Shown piece by piece: positions 1-7,722 of a DNA stretch of 42,779 nucleotides. Below the pieces are notes generated by a model. It did not search any database. It worked only from the letters and a program-made list of their open reading frames with translations, and was not told the DNA's origin. A program made the position numbers and the translations under genes. The DNA comes from JAGVWJ01 sp964588555 (GTDB lineage: Archaea > Micrarchaeota > Micrarchaeia > Anstonellales > Bilamarchaeaceae), in NCBI GenBank assembly GCA_964588555.1, contig CAZPPT010000012.1:1-42779 (forward strand). The letters run 5' to 3'. Position 1 is the stretch's first letter; every line of letters starts with the position of its first letter.

Positions 1-11
1 AAACGGGGTTT

Positions 12-25
12 CGTTGCAAGCAACG
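12..25. repeat. Short perfect hairpin at window edge
   Basis: CGTTGC-AA-GCAACG forms a perfect 6-bp hairpin with a 2-nt centre. It lies between two direct copies of AACGGGGT (2-9 and 22-29), and a T-run follows at 41-45. It may be the end of an RNA or a terminator belonging to a gene left of the window. No gene could be recognised in the first 90 bases. Confidence 0.3.
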
Positions 26-94
26 GGGTATGAACCCAGTTTTTCAAATCAATCGTTTTTACTGAAAGTGTCTTTCCTTGGGTGTCCCACAAGG

Positions 95-104
95 TTTTTA
101 AATA
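95..104 (+). promoter_or_regulatory. TATA box of Cys-repeat lipoprotein gene
   Basis: TTTTTAAATA ends 19 nt before the ATG at 124, so transcription should begin at or very near the start codon, giving a leaderless mRNA. This supports 124 rather than the upstream in-frame ATG at 82, which lies before the TATA box. Confidence 0.6.
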
Positions 105-123
105 TGTGTGCAGACGTCACCCT

Positions 124-2247
124 ATGAAAAAACTCATCATTGTTGTTTTAGCCCTTTTTTTGGTTTTTGGATGCGTGAGGACGCCGTCATCGCGCATGTC
201 GCTTGAAGCAAACGAATCGGCCGTAATCCCGGTTATGGACGAGGGAATCCCGGACGCCGTTCTTTTACAATATGAAGAACTTGTTTTGACGCATGGAAAA
301 GTTTCCCTTTCCATTTGCCCTGATGCACAGTATCTTCTTGAGGCAACTAATGATACAGGCGTTGTCACTTATTATTATGATAAAGCGGGGGCAGTACTGG
401 TAAGTTCCGAGGATGAAGAGCCGCTTTTGGCAGTGCTTGAAGGGTGCGTTGCCCTTCGCGGCCAGGCGCAACGGCTTTCAGTTATCGGAGCTACAGGGAC
501 AATTGAAGATAATACGACCAGCGAAGATAATACGACTGGCAGGCGCCTTACTGGAAGCGGCCGCACGTTACGGATCCCAGGTTCCGCTTCATCTACGGTG
601 AGAAGACTTACCCAACCCTGTTCTGATTCAGATGGCGGGATCGATCTTAATAAAAGGGGCAGCGTGGCCGTTGCAACCAACCCATTTCCGAGGACCGACA
701 GCTGCGTGAGCCCAGACCTTATTAAGGAATATTATTGTCAAGGCAAGAAACCTGCCTCCTTGGTGCAGCAGTGTCCAAACGGTTGTAGTGACGGGGCATG
801 CAAAAAGGCACCGTCCTCTTCGTATCCTGTTTGTACTGATTCAGACGGCGGAAGAAATTACGATGAGCGCGGAACGGCGATAAGCACTGATCGCGAGGAG
901 TCGGACGTTCAAACCGATTCATGTTCCGGTGACAGGGTGCGGGAATATTATTGCCAGTCAACAGGCCGCGTCGGCACTGATTACCATGATTGTGAATATG
1001 GCTGTACTAACGGCGTGTGCAATGATGCGCCGGAGATCGTACCGGTCTCTTGTACCGATTCAGACGGCGGACGCGTGTATAATACGCGGGGAACTGTTGC
1101 ACAGGGACTTTCAAGCGGAATAGGGATCGTACGAAGCGATTCATGTATCGGGAGTTTTGTCCAGGAATTATACTGTGGGTCGGGCTATAGCATTGAGCAG
1201 GAGGTTGTCAGCTGCGAATACGGATGTACAAGCGGTGCATGCAACCCGGAACCAGATGAGGAACCGGTTTGCAACGATTCAGACGGTGGAAGGGCATTTG
1301 ATACGCTTGGGACCGTTACCCGCACGGTCGGTGATGAGACCGAAACACGCGCGGATTATTGCCTTGGAAATTCCGTACGTGAGTACTATTGCCGGGGCAA
1401 TGCGGACATCGCATCTGAGGTTTATGCCTGTCCCTACGGGTGCACTGGCGGCGTCTGTAATGAAGAACCGGAACCGACCTGTACGGATACGGATGGCGGT
1501 GCGGCCTATGATGTACGCGGGACCGTTACACGGACTAGTGGTGACGGGACTGAAACGGGGACGGACGTCTGCGTTGGCGGGCAGGTACGGGAATATTATT
1601 GCATTTCAACAAATATCCACTCAACCCTGCGCACCTGTGAATTCGGCTGTTCGGACGGCAGGTGCAACGACGAGCCCGCGCCTCCGGCATCTGACCCGAC
1701 CACTGACTCGGTTGTCAATTTTACCTCGCCAACCGGACTGCGGAAATTACTTATCGTCAACGACCTTGGGACAACGGACATCTACACGAACCGGATCGTG
1801 AGCGTACGCATTGCACAAACAGCAGGCGCACTGGCGGATATGTCAAACGAAGTCCTTCAATATGACACGTGCGTCAATCTTGTTGCAGGGGAAACATTCC
1901 GTATCATCTCCCCTGACCCATCAAAACGGTCGGTTGATCCAAGCACCCTCACTGACCCGGACACTATCCTTGGGTTTATTTCGGATGATTCGTACCGTTA
2001 TTTCACCCTCCCTGACGGGCTTGCCATCCCGTATCATGTACGGTTGTTTTATGGGGAGTGGAGATACGACACGTCCCTTGCCTGTTATCGGCCGGCCTAT
2101 TCATTGGTAAATTCGTGCGATGGCAGCACCGTGCTTTATAAGTCTGCTGACCTGTATGTAACACGTCAGGCTGACGGCGAAGTGGTGGCAGTAAAGATGA
2201 GCGGCTTTATCCCTGAAGGGGACTTATACGGGTCTTCGCTTTGCTAG
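124..2247 (+). CDS. Cys-rich repeat surface lipoprotein
   Basis: The protein is about 707 residues from the ATG at 124. It begins with a lipoprotein signal (MKKLIIVVLALFLVFGC; lipobox VFGC), so it is probably anchored outside the cell membrane. After a linker of about 150 residues come five Cys-rich repeats of about 70 residues each. Each opens with C-(T/S/N)-D-(S/T)-D-GG, followed by RGTV or a variant, D-x-C, (V/I)-(R/Q/K)-E-(Y/L)-YC and C-x-(Y/F/N)-GC-x-x-G-x-C, and they are joined by short Glu/Pro linkers. The conserved cysteines suggest disulfide-stabilised modules. The last 170 residues form a non-repetitive domain that I do not recognise. Similar DSDGG repeats are, from memory, common in large exported proteins of DPANN archaea. 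An adhesin or surface-binding role is inference. Confidence 0.8.
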   Translation: MKKLIIVVLALFLVFGCVRTPSSRMSLEANESAVIPVMDEGIPDAVLLQYEELVLTHGKVSLSICPDAQYLLEATNDTGVVTYYYDKAGAVLVSSEDEEPLLAVLEGCVALRGQAQRLSVIGATGTIEDNTTSEDNTTGRRLTGSGRTLRIPGSASSTVRRLTQPCSDSDGGIDLNKRGSVAVATNPFPRTDSCVSPDLIKEYYCQGKKPASLVQQCPNGCSDGACKKAPSSSYPVCTDSDGGRNYDERGTAISTDREESDVQTDSCSGDRVREYYCQSTGRVGTDYHDCEYGCTNGVCNDAPEIVPVSCTDSDGGRVYNTRGTVAQGLSSGIGIVRSDSCIGSFVQELYCGSGYSIEQEVVSCEYGCTSGACNPEPDEEPVCNDSDGGRAFDTLGTVTRTVGDETETRADYCLGNSVREYYCRGNADIASEVYACPYGCTGGVCNEEPEPTCTDTDGGAAYDVRGTVTRTSGDGTETGTDVCVGGQVREYYCISTNIHSTLRTCEFGCSDGRCNDEPAPPASDPTTDSVVNFTSPTGLRKLLIVNDLGTTDIYTNRIVSVRIAQTAGALADMSNEVLQYDTCVNLVAGETFRIISPDPSKRSVDPSTLTDPDTILGFISDDSYRYFTLPDGLAIPYHVRLFYGEWRYDTSLACYRPAYSLVNSCDGSTVLYKSADLYVTRQADGEVVAVKMSGFIPEGDLYGSSLC

Positions 2248-2260
2248 TGCATTTCCAGTC

Positions 2261-2306
2261 ATTTGACAAAATGATCTAATTTTGTCCAATGATTTACCAA
2301 AATGAT
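2261..2306. repeat. Two near-identical 15-bp direct repeats upstream of L37Ae
   Basis: ATTTGACAAAATGAT (2261-2275) and ATTTACCAAAATGAT (2292-2306) differ at two positions and are spaced 31 nt apart, about three helical turns. They lie in the 170-nt gap between the lipoprotein and the ribosomal operon. A regulator site on one face of the DNA is possible but unproven. Confidence 0.3.
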
Positions 2307-2417
2307 ACTATGTGCGGGTTAGCAAGGAGCGTTCATCTAAACACTACCTTTATTAGCCTTACTATCCTTAATTAGTACATATTCTACAGCTAAATTAACT
2401 GATATAAACGTGATCAT

Positions 2418-2654
2418 ATGATATCCAGTAACAAGTATGGTGCAAAGATCCGAAAGCTCGTCGTTGCTGCGCTTAGGGCAAAGAAGGCAAAGTATGAATG
2501 CACAAAGTGCAACAAGACAAAAGTAAGCCGCGTTTCATTTGGCGTCTGGTGCTGCAGGAGCTGCGGCGCGGAGTTTGCAGGCGGTGCATACACGTTTAGC
2601 ACCGGAGTCGGCGAGGTTGCAAACAGGACGATTAACGATTATCAACGGGTGTAG
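2418..2654 (+). CDS. rpl37ae: 50S ribosomal protein L37Ae
   Basis: Zinc-ribbon protein of the large ribosomal subunit, 78 residues. The two zinc-ligand pairs are CTKC and CRSC, with the family signature around VSFGVWCCRSCG and the conserved AGGAYTFST stretch. The N-terminus is short: homologues usually begin with a further basic segment of about ten residues before YG-x-x-IRK. It starts a tight operon with an Rpb12-like gene, a Brix protein, Pcc1 and prefoldin beta, which is the usual archaeal gene order. That context supports both the identity and the archaeal origin. Confidence 0.93.
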   Translation: MISSNKYGAKIRKLVVAALRAKKAKYECTKCNKTKVSRVSFGVWCCRSCGAEFAGGAYTFSTGVGEVANRTINDYQRV

Positions 2655-2663
2655 GTGTTGCGT

Positions 2664-2801
2664 ATGGGAGAATTTAAGGATCTGAAAACAGGACAAATCA
2701 TCGCAGTGGTTGATGAGAAGAATTTCGTATTTCCTTCAACCGGAGCAAAGATGCTTTTGAAAGCGCGTCCGCCCATATCAAAGGAATCACACACTGATTA
2801 A
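2664..2801 (+). CDS. rpoP: Rpb12/RpoP-like RNA polymerase subunit lacking zinc ligands
   Basis: A 45-residue ORF nine nt after the L37Ae stop, exactly where archaea keep rpoP (RNA polymerase subunit P, homologue of eukaryotic Rpb12). The C-terminal half, TGAKMLLKARPPISK, matches the family motif CG-x-(R/K)-IL-x-K-x-RP. The N-terminal EFKDLKTGQII aligns with E(Y/F)KCxxCxxxI. All four zinc-binding cysteines are replaced: the first pair by D and T, and the second (CPxCG) by FPSTG. GTG 2655 and TTG 2658 are possible earlier starts, but ATG 2664 fits the family best. Identity rests on position and on this short alignment. Zinc-free folding is inference. Confidence 0.7.
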   Translation: MGEFKDLKTGQIIAVVDEKNFVFPSTGAKMLLKARPPISKESHTD

Positions 2802-2803
2802 TA

Positions 2804-3058
2804 ATGATCACGACAAGCAGGTATGCATCGTCTTCTCTTCGAACGTACGCTCGCGCTCTTTCCTCCATCCTTCATACCCGTTATATTGCCAGGGGAAAGA
2901 AAACGATCGATGAACTCGTTTGGTTTTCGCGAAAAATCGGCGATGGGCGCATCATCATACTAAAGGATCCCCAAACGCTTGAATTTATATCACTTGATGA
3001 AATTATGAAGTGGAAATGGCTTGGTGAGCGGGTTGAAATCCATGATAACGAAGGCTAA
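2804..3058 (+). CDS. Brix-domain (Imp4-like) protein, shortened
   Basis: An 84-residue protein. The N-terminus MITTSRYASSSLRTYARAL followed by a short gap and RGKKTIDEL matches the start of archaeal Brix/Imp4-like proteins, implicated in rRNA processing and ribosome assembly. These genes commonly sit beside rpl37ae and rpoP. Archaeal members are normally about 150-190 residues, so roughly the second half of the fold is absent. The reading frame is clean and the stop at 3056-3058 overlaps the next gene, so this looks like a stable shortened gene rather than a sequencing break. Whether it still binds RNA is unknown. Confidence 0.7.
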   Translation: MITTSRYASSSLRTYARALSSILHTRYIARGKKTIDELVWFSRKIGDGRIIILKDPQTLEFISLDEIMKWKWLGERVEIHDNEG

Positions 3059-3281
3059 GGCAGTGCTTTCCATCGTGTTTGGCGATGAAGCAGAAGCAAA
3101 ATCTGCGCATGCGGCGCTCAAGGGAGAGGAAGCGTTTAAAAAGAGGTCCGCTTCACATACTATACAGGATGGTAAGGAACTCACCATTACTGTTGAATCA
3201 GAGGACAGCGTGTCGCTTCGCGCTGCACTTAATGCATATTTACGCGATTTACAGGTCGTCGACGAAATAGAGGAGGTATAA
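3042..3281 (+). CDS. pcc1: KEOPS complex subunit Pcc1
   Basis: Small alpha/beta protein of 79 residues from ATG 3042 (TTG 3021 and GTG 3024 are weaker in-frame alternatives). Pcc1 is the dimerisation subunit of KEOPS, which makes the universal t6A37 modification on tRNAs reading ANN codons. The pattern AKAVLSIVFGDEAEAKSAHAAL, a central DGKELTITVESED strand, and a C-terminal helix with LRAALNAYLRDL is typical of the family. It overlaps the Brix gene by 17 nt and precedes prefoldin beta by 2 nt, which indicates translational coupling. Confidence 0.8.
   Translation: MITKAKAVLSIVFGDEAEAKSAHAALKGEEAFKKRSASHTIQDGKELTITVESEDSVSLRAALNAYLRDLQVVDEIEEV
3270..3277 (+). promoter_or_regulatory. Strong Shine-Dalgarno site for prefoldin beta
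   Basis: GAGGAGGT ends 6 nt before ATG 3284, inside the end of pcc1. Internal operon genes here therefore use Shine-Dalgarno initiation, while many first genes look leaderless. Confidence 0.7.
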
Positions 3282-3283
3282 TC

Positions 3284-3652
3284 ATGGTACAGCAAAAACC
3301 TGATCCGGAATTGGAAAAGACATTGGTTGAATACGAAAATTTGGAACGACAGTTACAGGTCCTCGTGCTTCAAAAACACCAATTGCAGCTGCAGGTTAAC
3401 GAGATAAACCTTGCGCAGGAGGAGCTCAAGAAAACACGTGGCGACGTCTACAAGGCGATCGGTGCAGTTATGGTCAAGAGTTCCGCCGATGACGCTGAAA
3501 AGGATTTATCCGAGCGTAAGCAGCTTGCTGACATGCGTTTGAATACGATTACTAAGCAGGAGGAGAAACTGCGTTCAAGCCTGGTCGTATCACAGAAGAA
3601 ACTCCAGGACAAGATGAAATTCATGGGCCCGCAGGGCGGCATGATGCAGTAG
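3284..3652 (+). CDS. pfdB: Prefoldin subunit beta
   Basis: A 122-residue protein with the prefoldin beta layout: an N-terminal coiled coil (about residues 8-50, rich in Leu, Gln and Glu), a short beta-hairpin segment around DVYKAIGAVMVKSS, and a second coiled coil (about 70-112). Prefoldin is the hexameric jellyfish-shaped chaperone that holds unfolded proteins for the thermosome; beta is the four-copy subunit in archaea. It ends the ribosomal/KEOPS operon, its usual place. Confidence 0.92.
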   Translation: MVQQKPDPELEKTLVEYENLERQLQVLVLQKHQLQLQVNEINLAQEELKKTRGDVYKAIGAVMVKSSADDAEKDLSERKQLADMRLNTITKQEEKLRSSLVVSQKKLQDKMKFMGPQGGMMQ

Positions 3653-3665
3653 TTAGTACGTTAGC

Positions 3666-4238
3666 TTGTCGGTGGGTGGCATTATAAATAAATCATTTCC
3701 CGCACAGGACCCGTTTAAGGGTTTATCCTACACGTACCTTATCCTTGGTGTTTTTCTATTTATTTTTGTTTTACTAGTAATCCTGATCGCTCTTGTGCCA
3801 CGTATGCTTGAAAGAATTGCAGAAATTAGTTCCTCCGTTGCAGTTTTATTTGTTCTCTTGCTTATTGGTTTGTTATTGTTTATCTATTCGAAAGTAAGTA
3901 TGAAAAAATTAGAATATGTCATTACTGAAAATGGGATCACATTTAACAATAAACCGTTTCTCTCACCGTTCCCCTCGATTATTTCTTTTCAGAATATCAT
4001 CGGAGTGGAATATCTAGAAAGAGAAGGTATGGGGCCATTTACACTTCTGAGGCAAAAATTACTCTTAAAAGGCCAAATACTTCGTTCACTTGCTAGTACT
4101 GAGGTATTGCAGAATGTGGTTCTTGTGCACACGAATTACCTCTCATTACGGGGAAAGGGAGGTATATCATTTGCACTCTCACCTCAAAATGCACCGGAGT
4201 TTGCAAAACTTCTAAAAAATAAACTTAAGCTAAAATAG
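3666..4238 (+). CDS. Membrane protein with possible PH-like C-terminal domain
   Basis: About 190 residues starting from TTG 3666 or GTG 3672, since no ATG lies near. Two membrane segments (about residues 24-47 and 57-75) are followed by a beta-rich domain beginning KLEYVITENGITF and containing SFQNIIGVEYLE. This order of two helices then a strand-rich domain resembles bacterial PH-domain membrane proteins, but the match is weak. It follows pfdB by 13 nt and probably shares its transcript. Function unknown. Confidence 0.6.
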   Translation: MSVGGIINKSFPAQDPFKGLSYTYLILGVFLFIFVLLVILIALVPRMLERIAEISSSVAVLFVLLLIGLLLFIYSKVSMKKLEYVITENGITFNNKPFLSPFPSIISFQNIIGVEYLEREGMGPFTLLRQKLLLKGQILRSLASTEVLQNVVLVHTNYLSLRGKGGISFALSPQNAPEFAKLLKNKLKLK

Positions 4239-4252
4239 CCGTAATGCTATTC

Positions 4253-4261
4253 ATTTAAATT
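4253..4261 (+). promoter_or_regulatory. TATA box of DHH phosphoesterase gene
   Basis: ATTTAAATT ends 22 nt before ATG 4284, consistent with a leaderless start. Confidence 0.45.
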
Positions 4262-4283
4262 TGCATTTACGCATGTATCTTGT

Positions 4284-5234
4284 ATGTCAATCCCTACACT
4301 AAAAAAAACATTCACCCAGTTTCTTGCAAAACATAAGAACGACCCACTAGTCATATCCCCGCACATGCGCGCAGACATTGACGCAATCGCATCGGCATAC
4401 GCGCTTTCCTCATTGTTTCCCAATTCAATCATCGGAATCCCCGACGAACTAAATGAAAGTGCAAACAAGTTGGCACAGCATTTGGGTATTAACTTCCAGG
4501 TCATAAAGAACATTGACCGCTTGAAATACAATGATATGGTCGTCTGCGACACGAGCGCATACGGATTAATCAAGGATGCAAAAAACTGGAACGTCATTTT
4601 AATCGTTGACCATCACCGTGAGGAAGGGCGTGACATGAGCGCGCCAACCATGGTCATCGAAGAGGCATCACCTTCATGCGGTGAACTAGTAGTGCATATC
4701 TCTCCAAAAATTACTGATAAAAAGGTGGCATTTGCGCTTGCCTGTGCCATTGTGAGCGACACCGCACGCTTTAAGAGCGGAAGGAAAGAAAGCTTTGCGC
4801 TCTTGGCAAAATTGCTAACTATTGCTGGCGCCACTTATAAGGAAGTTTTAGAGTTCTCAGAGCCTGAGCGTAACAGCGATGCAAAGATGGCGCTTTTACG
4901 TGCAATGCAGCGCATGGATTACGTGACTGCCGGCCCGTATGTCATTGCAACAACCGAAGTCTCGACAAGTGAAGGGGATACCGCTTCGGCACTAAGCGAG
5001 GTGGCGGACGTTGCATTTGCCGCAAGCTTTCGGCAGGACGATAACGAATGCAGAATTTCCGCACGAGCGAGAAAACACGTAACGGTTCCACTTCACGAAG
5101 TGATGAAATCAGTTGCAATGCAATTGGGGGGAAACGGCGGCGGGCATGCAAAGGCAGCAGGCGCGGCAATCCCCAAGGCAGACCCGAAATACGTCCTTGA
5201 GCGTTGTGTCCATGCGTTTATGGGGAAACTCTAA
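4284..5234 (+). CDS. DHH-family phosphoesterase (RecJ/nanoRNase-like)
   Basis: A 316-residue soluble protein with the DHH fold. The metal-binding motifs are HMRADIDAIASA (H-x3-D-x-D), VVCDTS, and the family signature VDHH. The C-terminal DHHA1 domain carries LGGNGGGHAKAAGA, which contacts the substrate. Such proteins hydrolyse phosphodiester bonds in short oligonucleotides, cyclic dinucleotide products or single-stranded DNA. Archaeal members can act as 3'-5' nanoRNases or as RecJ/GAN-type nucleases. The sequence does not decide which. It is a stand-alone gene with its own TATA box. Confidence 0.85.
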   Translation: MSIPTLKKTFTQFLAKHKNDPLVISPHMRADIDAIASAYALSSLFPNSIIGIPDELNESANKLAQHLGINFQVIKNIDRLKYNDMVVCDTSAYGLIKDAKNWNVILIVDHHREEGRDMSAPTMVIEEASPSCGELVVHISPKITDKKVAFALACAIVSDTARFKSGRKESFALLAKLLTIAGATYKEVLEFSEPERNSDAKMALLRAMQRMDYVTAGPYVIATTEVSTSEGDTASALSEVADVAFAASFRQDDNECRISARARKHVTVPLHEVMKSVAMQLGGNGGGHAKAAGAAIPKADPKYVLERCVHAFMGKL

Positions 5235-5341
5235 TGGCTATTTAAATTCTATTCTTCATTAAATTGGCAAAGGGAACTCTCTTAAGTATAAAACAAGTAA
5301 AAGTAGGGAGGAATTTTTACAAACATATTACGGGTAATCTT

Positions 5342-6334
5342 ATGTCAAAAAATATAGTTGTCGGGGGGCAATTTGGCGATGAGGGCAAGGGCAAGATCAT
5401 CTCATACCTTGCACTCCATGATAATCCCGAAGTTATTGCACGGGGCGGCGTTGGCCCTAATGCAGGTCATGAAGTATGGTACAAGGGAAAACGATACCCC
5501 ATGCGCCAGTTAAGCTGCGGATTTGTCAATGAAAATGCACGGCTTTTAATCGGTGCAGGTGTGCTTGTAAATCCGGAAGTATTCCTAAAAGAGGTTGAAT
5601 CGATCAATGCGCATAAGCGCGTTGGCATCGATCCTCGTGCGACGTGGCTTACTAAAGAGCATATCGAGCGCGATTCACAAAGCGAGAATTCCGCAAAAAT
5701 TGGTACGACCAAAACCGGATGCGGCCCTGCGGCAATGGATCGCGTTGCACGCATTGCAAAAAAAGCCGGGGAGTGCGAGGCACTCAAACCATATTTGACT
5801 GATGTTGTGAAGGAAGTAAACAATGCAAAGGATGTCCTTATTGAAGGCTCACAGGGGTTCATGCTCTCCGTTTTGTACGGCACCTACCCGTATGTTACAA
5901 GCAAGGACACGTCTGCAAGCACCATTGCGGCAGATGTCGGCTTAGGCCCAAAGAGCATAGACGACGTCACTATTGTCATCAAATCCTACACGACACGGGT
6001 CGGCAACGGCCCATTCCAGAATGAAATTTCTACGGAAGAGGCGGAAAAGCTTGGCTTTCAGGAATTTGGCACTGTGACGGGGAGGGCACGAAGGACAAGC
6101 AAGGACCTCCACTGGGATGAACTTAGGCTTGCCACTGTGGTCAACAGCGCAACACAGCTTGCGGTCACTAAACTTGACGTGCGGTTTCCCGCTTGTGCAG
6201 GAAAGAGGAAATACAGTGACCTAAATGGTGAGGCAAGGAAATTTGTTGAAGAGATCGAAAAGAGACTGGACATTCCCGTTACGCTTATCGGTACCGGGAA
6301 GGATGCTGAGGACATAATTGATAGAAGAACCTAG
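5342..6334 (+). CDS. purA: Adenylosuccinate synthetase
   Basis: Catalyses GTP-dependent condensation of IMP and aspartate to adenylosuccinate, the first committed step to AMP. The start is set at ATG 5342 because the family begins a few residues before GGQFGDEGKGKI, the GTP-binding loop with the catalytic Asp. An upstream in-frame ATG at 5264 would add 26 residues unlike any PurA. Other signatures are VGPNAGHEV (IMP binding), GSQG, and TVTGRARR near the C-terminus. At about 330 residues it matches the shorter archaeal form rather than the 430-residue bacterial one. The stop overlaps the convergent GNAT gene by 4 nt. Confidence 0.93.
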   Translation: MSKNIVVGGQFGDEGKGKIISYLALHDNPEVIARGGVGPNAGHEVWYKGKRYPMRQLSCGFVNENARLLIGAGVLVNPEVFLKEVESINAHKRVGIDPRATWLTKEHIERDSQSENSAKIGTTKTGCGPAAMDRVARIAKKAGECEALKPYLTDVVKEVNNAKDVLIEGSQGFMLSVLYGTYPYVTSKDTSASTIAADVGLGPKSIDDVTIVIKSYTTRVGNGPFQNEISTEEAEKLGFQEFGTVTGRARRTSKDLHWDELRLATVVNSATQLAVTKLDVRFPACAGKRKYSDLNGEARKFVEEIEKRLDIPVTLIGTGKDAEDIIDRRT

Positions 6335-7089
6335 AGCGTTCGCTCGAAGTAGAAATTACCTGGGGTTGCGGTTGTTGAATAATCCGCGTGTGTGCAGATC
6401 ATTCTAATTTTTTCATTTATCTTTGGGTCATAAAACTGCTTTGGTAAAATTATGTCGTATGCCGGAAGATGTTCAAATCCTTGTTTCTCATAAAAAGAGT
6501 GGGTTGCAAGTGATGAGTAGAGATATGCGTGTGTATATCCTTCTGCCTTTATTTTTTCTAATAATTTTGCAAGGAGGCCCGTGCCAACCCCGCTTCTTTG
6601 GAATAACGGATGGACAAAGAACATTCGTATTTTTGCAAAGCTTCCCTTCGCTTCGAGCAATCCAGGCGAATAGCTGATTACTCCGACGCATCTCGTACCG
6701 ACTTTTGCTACAAGCGTCTCCATTTGATTTTTTTCAAAGTGTGCCTTTATGTTTTTGTAAGATAAACTCCAAAATTGTTCATCCCAAATCGCCGTATCAG
6801 AAACAAGTCCGCCGCGTGATTTTCTATACCTTTCTATTGCAAATCTATGTATCCTGCCTACTGACCGTATATACTTCTTTTCAAATGGGATTATCTCTAA
6901 CTCATTAGGCGATATGTGCGGACGAAAAATTCGCGTGCAAAAATAAAATTCCGCCAACACGTATACGCGAAACATCAGTTGTACGACTGGATGTCTTTGG
7001 ATGAATCTTTTTCCGACCTCGCCAATTCGTTTGAATAGCCCCCGCCCATGTTTGGTTCGAGGCAATAGTGGCGCATGGATATGTTTCAT
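6331..7089 (-). CDS. GNAT-family N-acetyltransferase with basic N-terminal extension
   Basis: 252 residues. The first 60 or so form a basic, partly hydrophobic segment (QLMFRVYVLAEFYF). A GNAT domain follows at about 65-215. Motif A is VHPLFQRSGVGTGLLAKLL, with the acetyl-CoA loop R-x-G-V-G-x-G, and the YLYSSLATHSFYEKQGFEHL segment is the usual GNAT end. The acceptor substrate is unknown. TATA-like TTTATAAA lies about 20 nt upstream. It ends against purA with a 4-nt convergent overlap. Confidence 0.8.
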   Translation of the reverse strand: MKHIHAPLLPRTKHGRGLFKRIGEVGKRFIQRHPVVQLMFRVYVLAEFYFCTRIFRPHISPNELEIIPFEKKYIRSVGRIHRFAIERYRKSRGGLVSDTAIWDEQFWSLSYKNIKAHFEKNQMETLVAKVGTRCVGVISYSPGLLEAKGSFAKIRMFFVHPLFQRSGVGTGLLAKLLEKIKAEGYTHAYLYSSLATHSFYEKQGFEHLPAYDIILPKQFYDPKINEKIRMICTHADYSTTATPGNFYFERTL

Positions 7090-7106
7090 AATGACATTAC
7101 CTCGAA

Positions 7107-7118
7107 ACAGTTTATAAA
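7107..7118 (-). promoter_or_regulatory. TATA box of GNAT gene
   Basis: Read on the minus strand, CTTTATAAACTG precedes ATG 7089 by about 17-20 nt, fitting a leaderless start. Confidence 0.4.
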
Positions 7119-7188
7119 GTTATTGAAAGTGGAAAAAAGTATTTATTCCTAATGTGAAAATTACCGGAAAATAAACCCATTTCCGCAA

Positions 7189-7722
7189 TTATTCCGGCGG
7201 CGGAAGTTCCTCGGTTTCTGTCGCTTGCACAACCTTCATCCCACCTGGTTGTTCAGTCACCGGTATGACGCTAAAGTATTTCTTGAACTTTTCAGTAAGC
7301 GTTAATTTCATGGTACGCCCTGCCTTTCGCGTGACCACAAACTCGTTTTCCACAAGTTCGCGCACGTCCTCGTATATCTGCGGGCCGATCTTCTTTGCCA
7401 GATCGCTTTTCAGGATCCCGTCATGCTTTGAGATATATGCAAGCGTGCGGAGCGCATTCTTACTTACCTGCATCTCTTGTGCAAACTGCTTTACCCGCGG
7501 TACGTATTCGCTTCTCACGCGCATCTCGTACTTTCCCTGTTCCTCAACAATCTCAAGGGAACTTGCCCGTTCAGCGTACTCATTTTTTAGTTCATTTAAT
7601 TTCCCCTGCAGGTAGCCGAATGCCGCAATGCCGGTAAGCGTCTTAAGCTCCGTAAGCGTCACCGCACGGCCGCTGATAAAGAGCGCGGCCTCAATCACCC
7701 GTTTTTCATTTAGTTCCATCAT
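7189..7722 (-). CDS. scpB: Segregation and condensation protein B (ScpB-like)
   Basis: 177 residues from the ATG-ATG pair at 7722/7719. It shows the double winged-helix layout of ScpB: the start MELNEKRVIEAALFISGRAV, a first wing, then KNALRTLAYISKHDGILKSDLAKKIG in the second winged helix. ScpB works with ScpA and SMC in chromosome condensation; neither is in this window. It overlaps the upstream kinase gene by 17 nt, so the three leftward genes 8630-7189 form one unit. The C-terminal tail is Glu/Pro-rich. Confidence 0.85.
   Translation of the reverse strand: MMELNEKRVIEAALFISGRAVTLTELKTLTGIAAFGYLQGKLNELKNEYAERASSLEIVEEQGKYEMRVRSEYVPRVKQFAQEMQVSKNALRTLAYISKHDGILKSDLAKKIGPQIYEDVRELVENEFVVTRKAGRTMKLTLTEKFKKYFSVIPVTEQPGGMKVVQATETEELPPPE

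Noticed and set aside
5264..5341. N-terminal extension of PurA
   Set aside because: The 26 extra residues precede the nucleotide-binding loop that normally lies at the very N-terminus; ATG 5342 restores the usual start.
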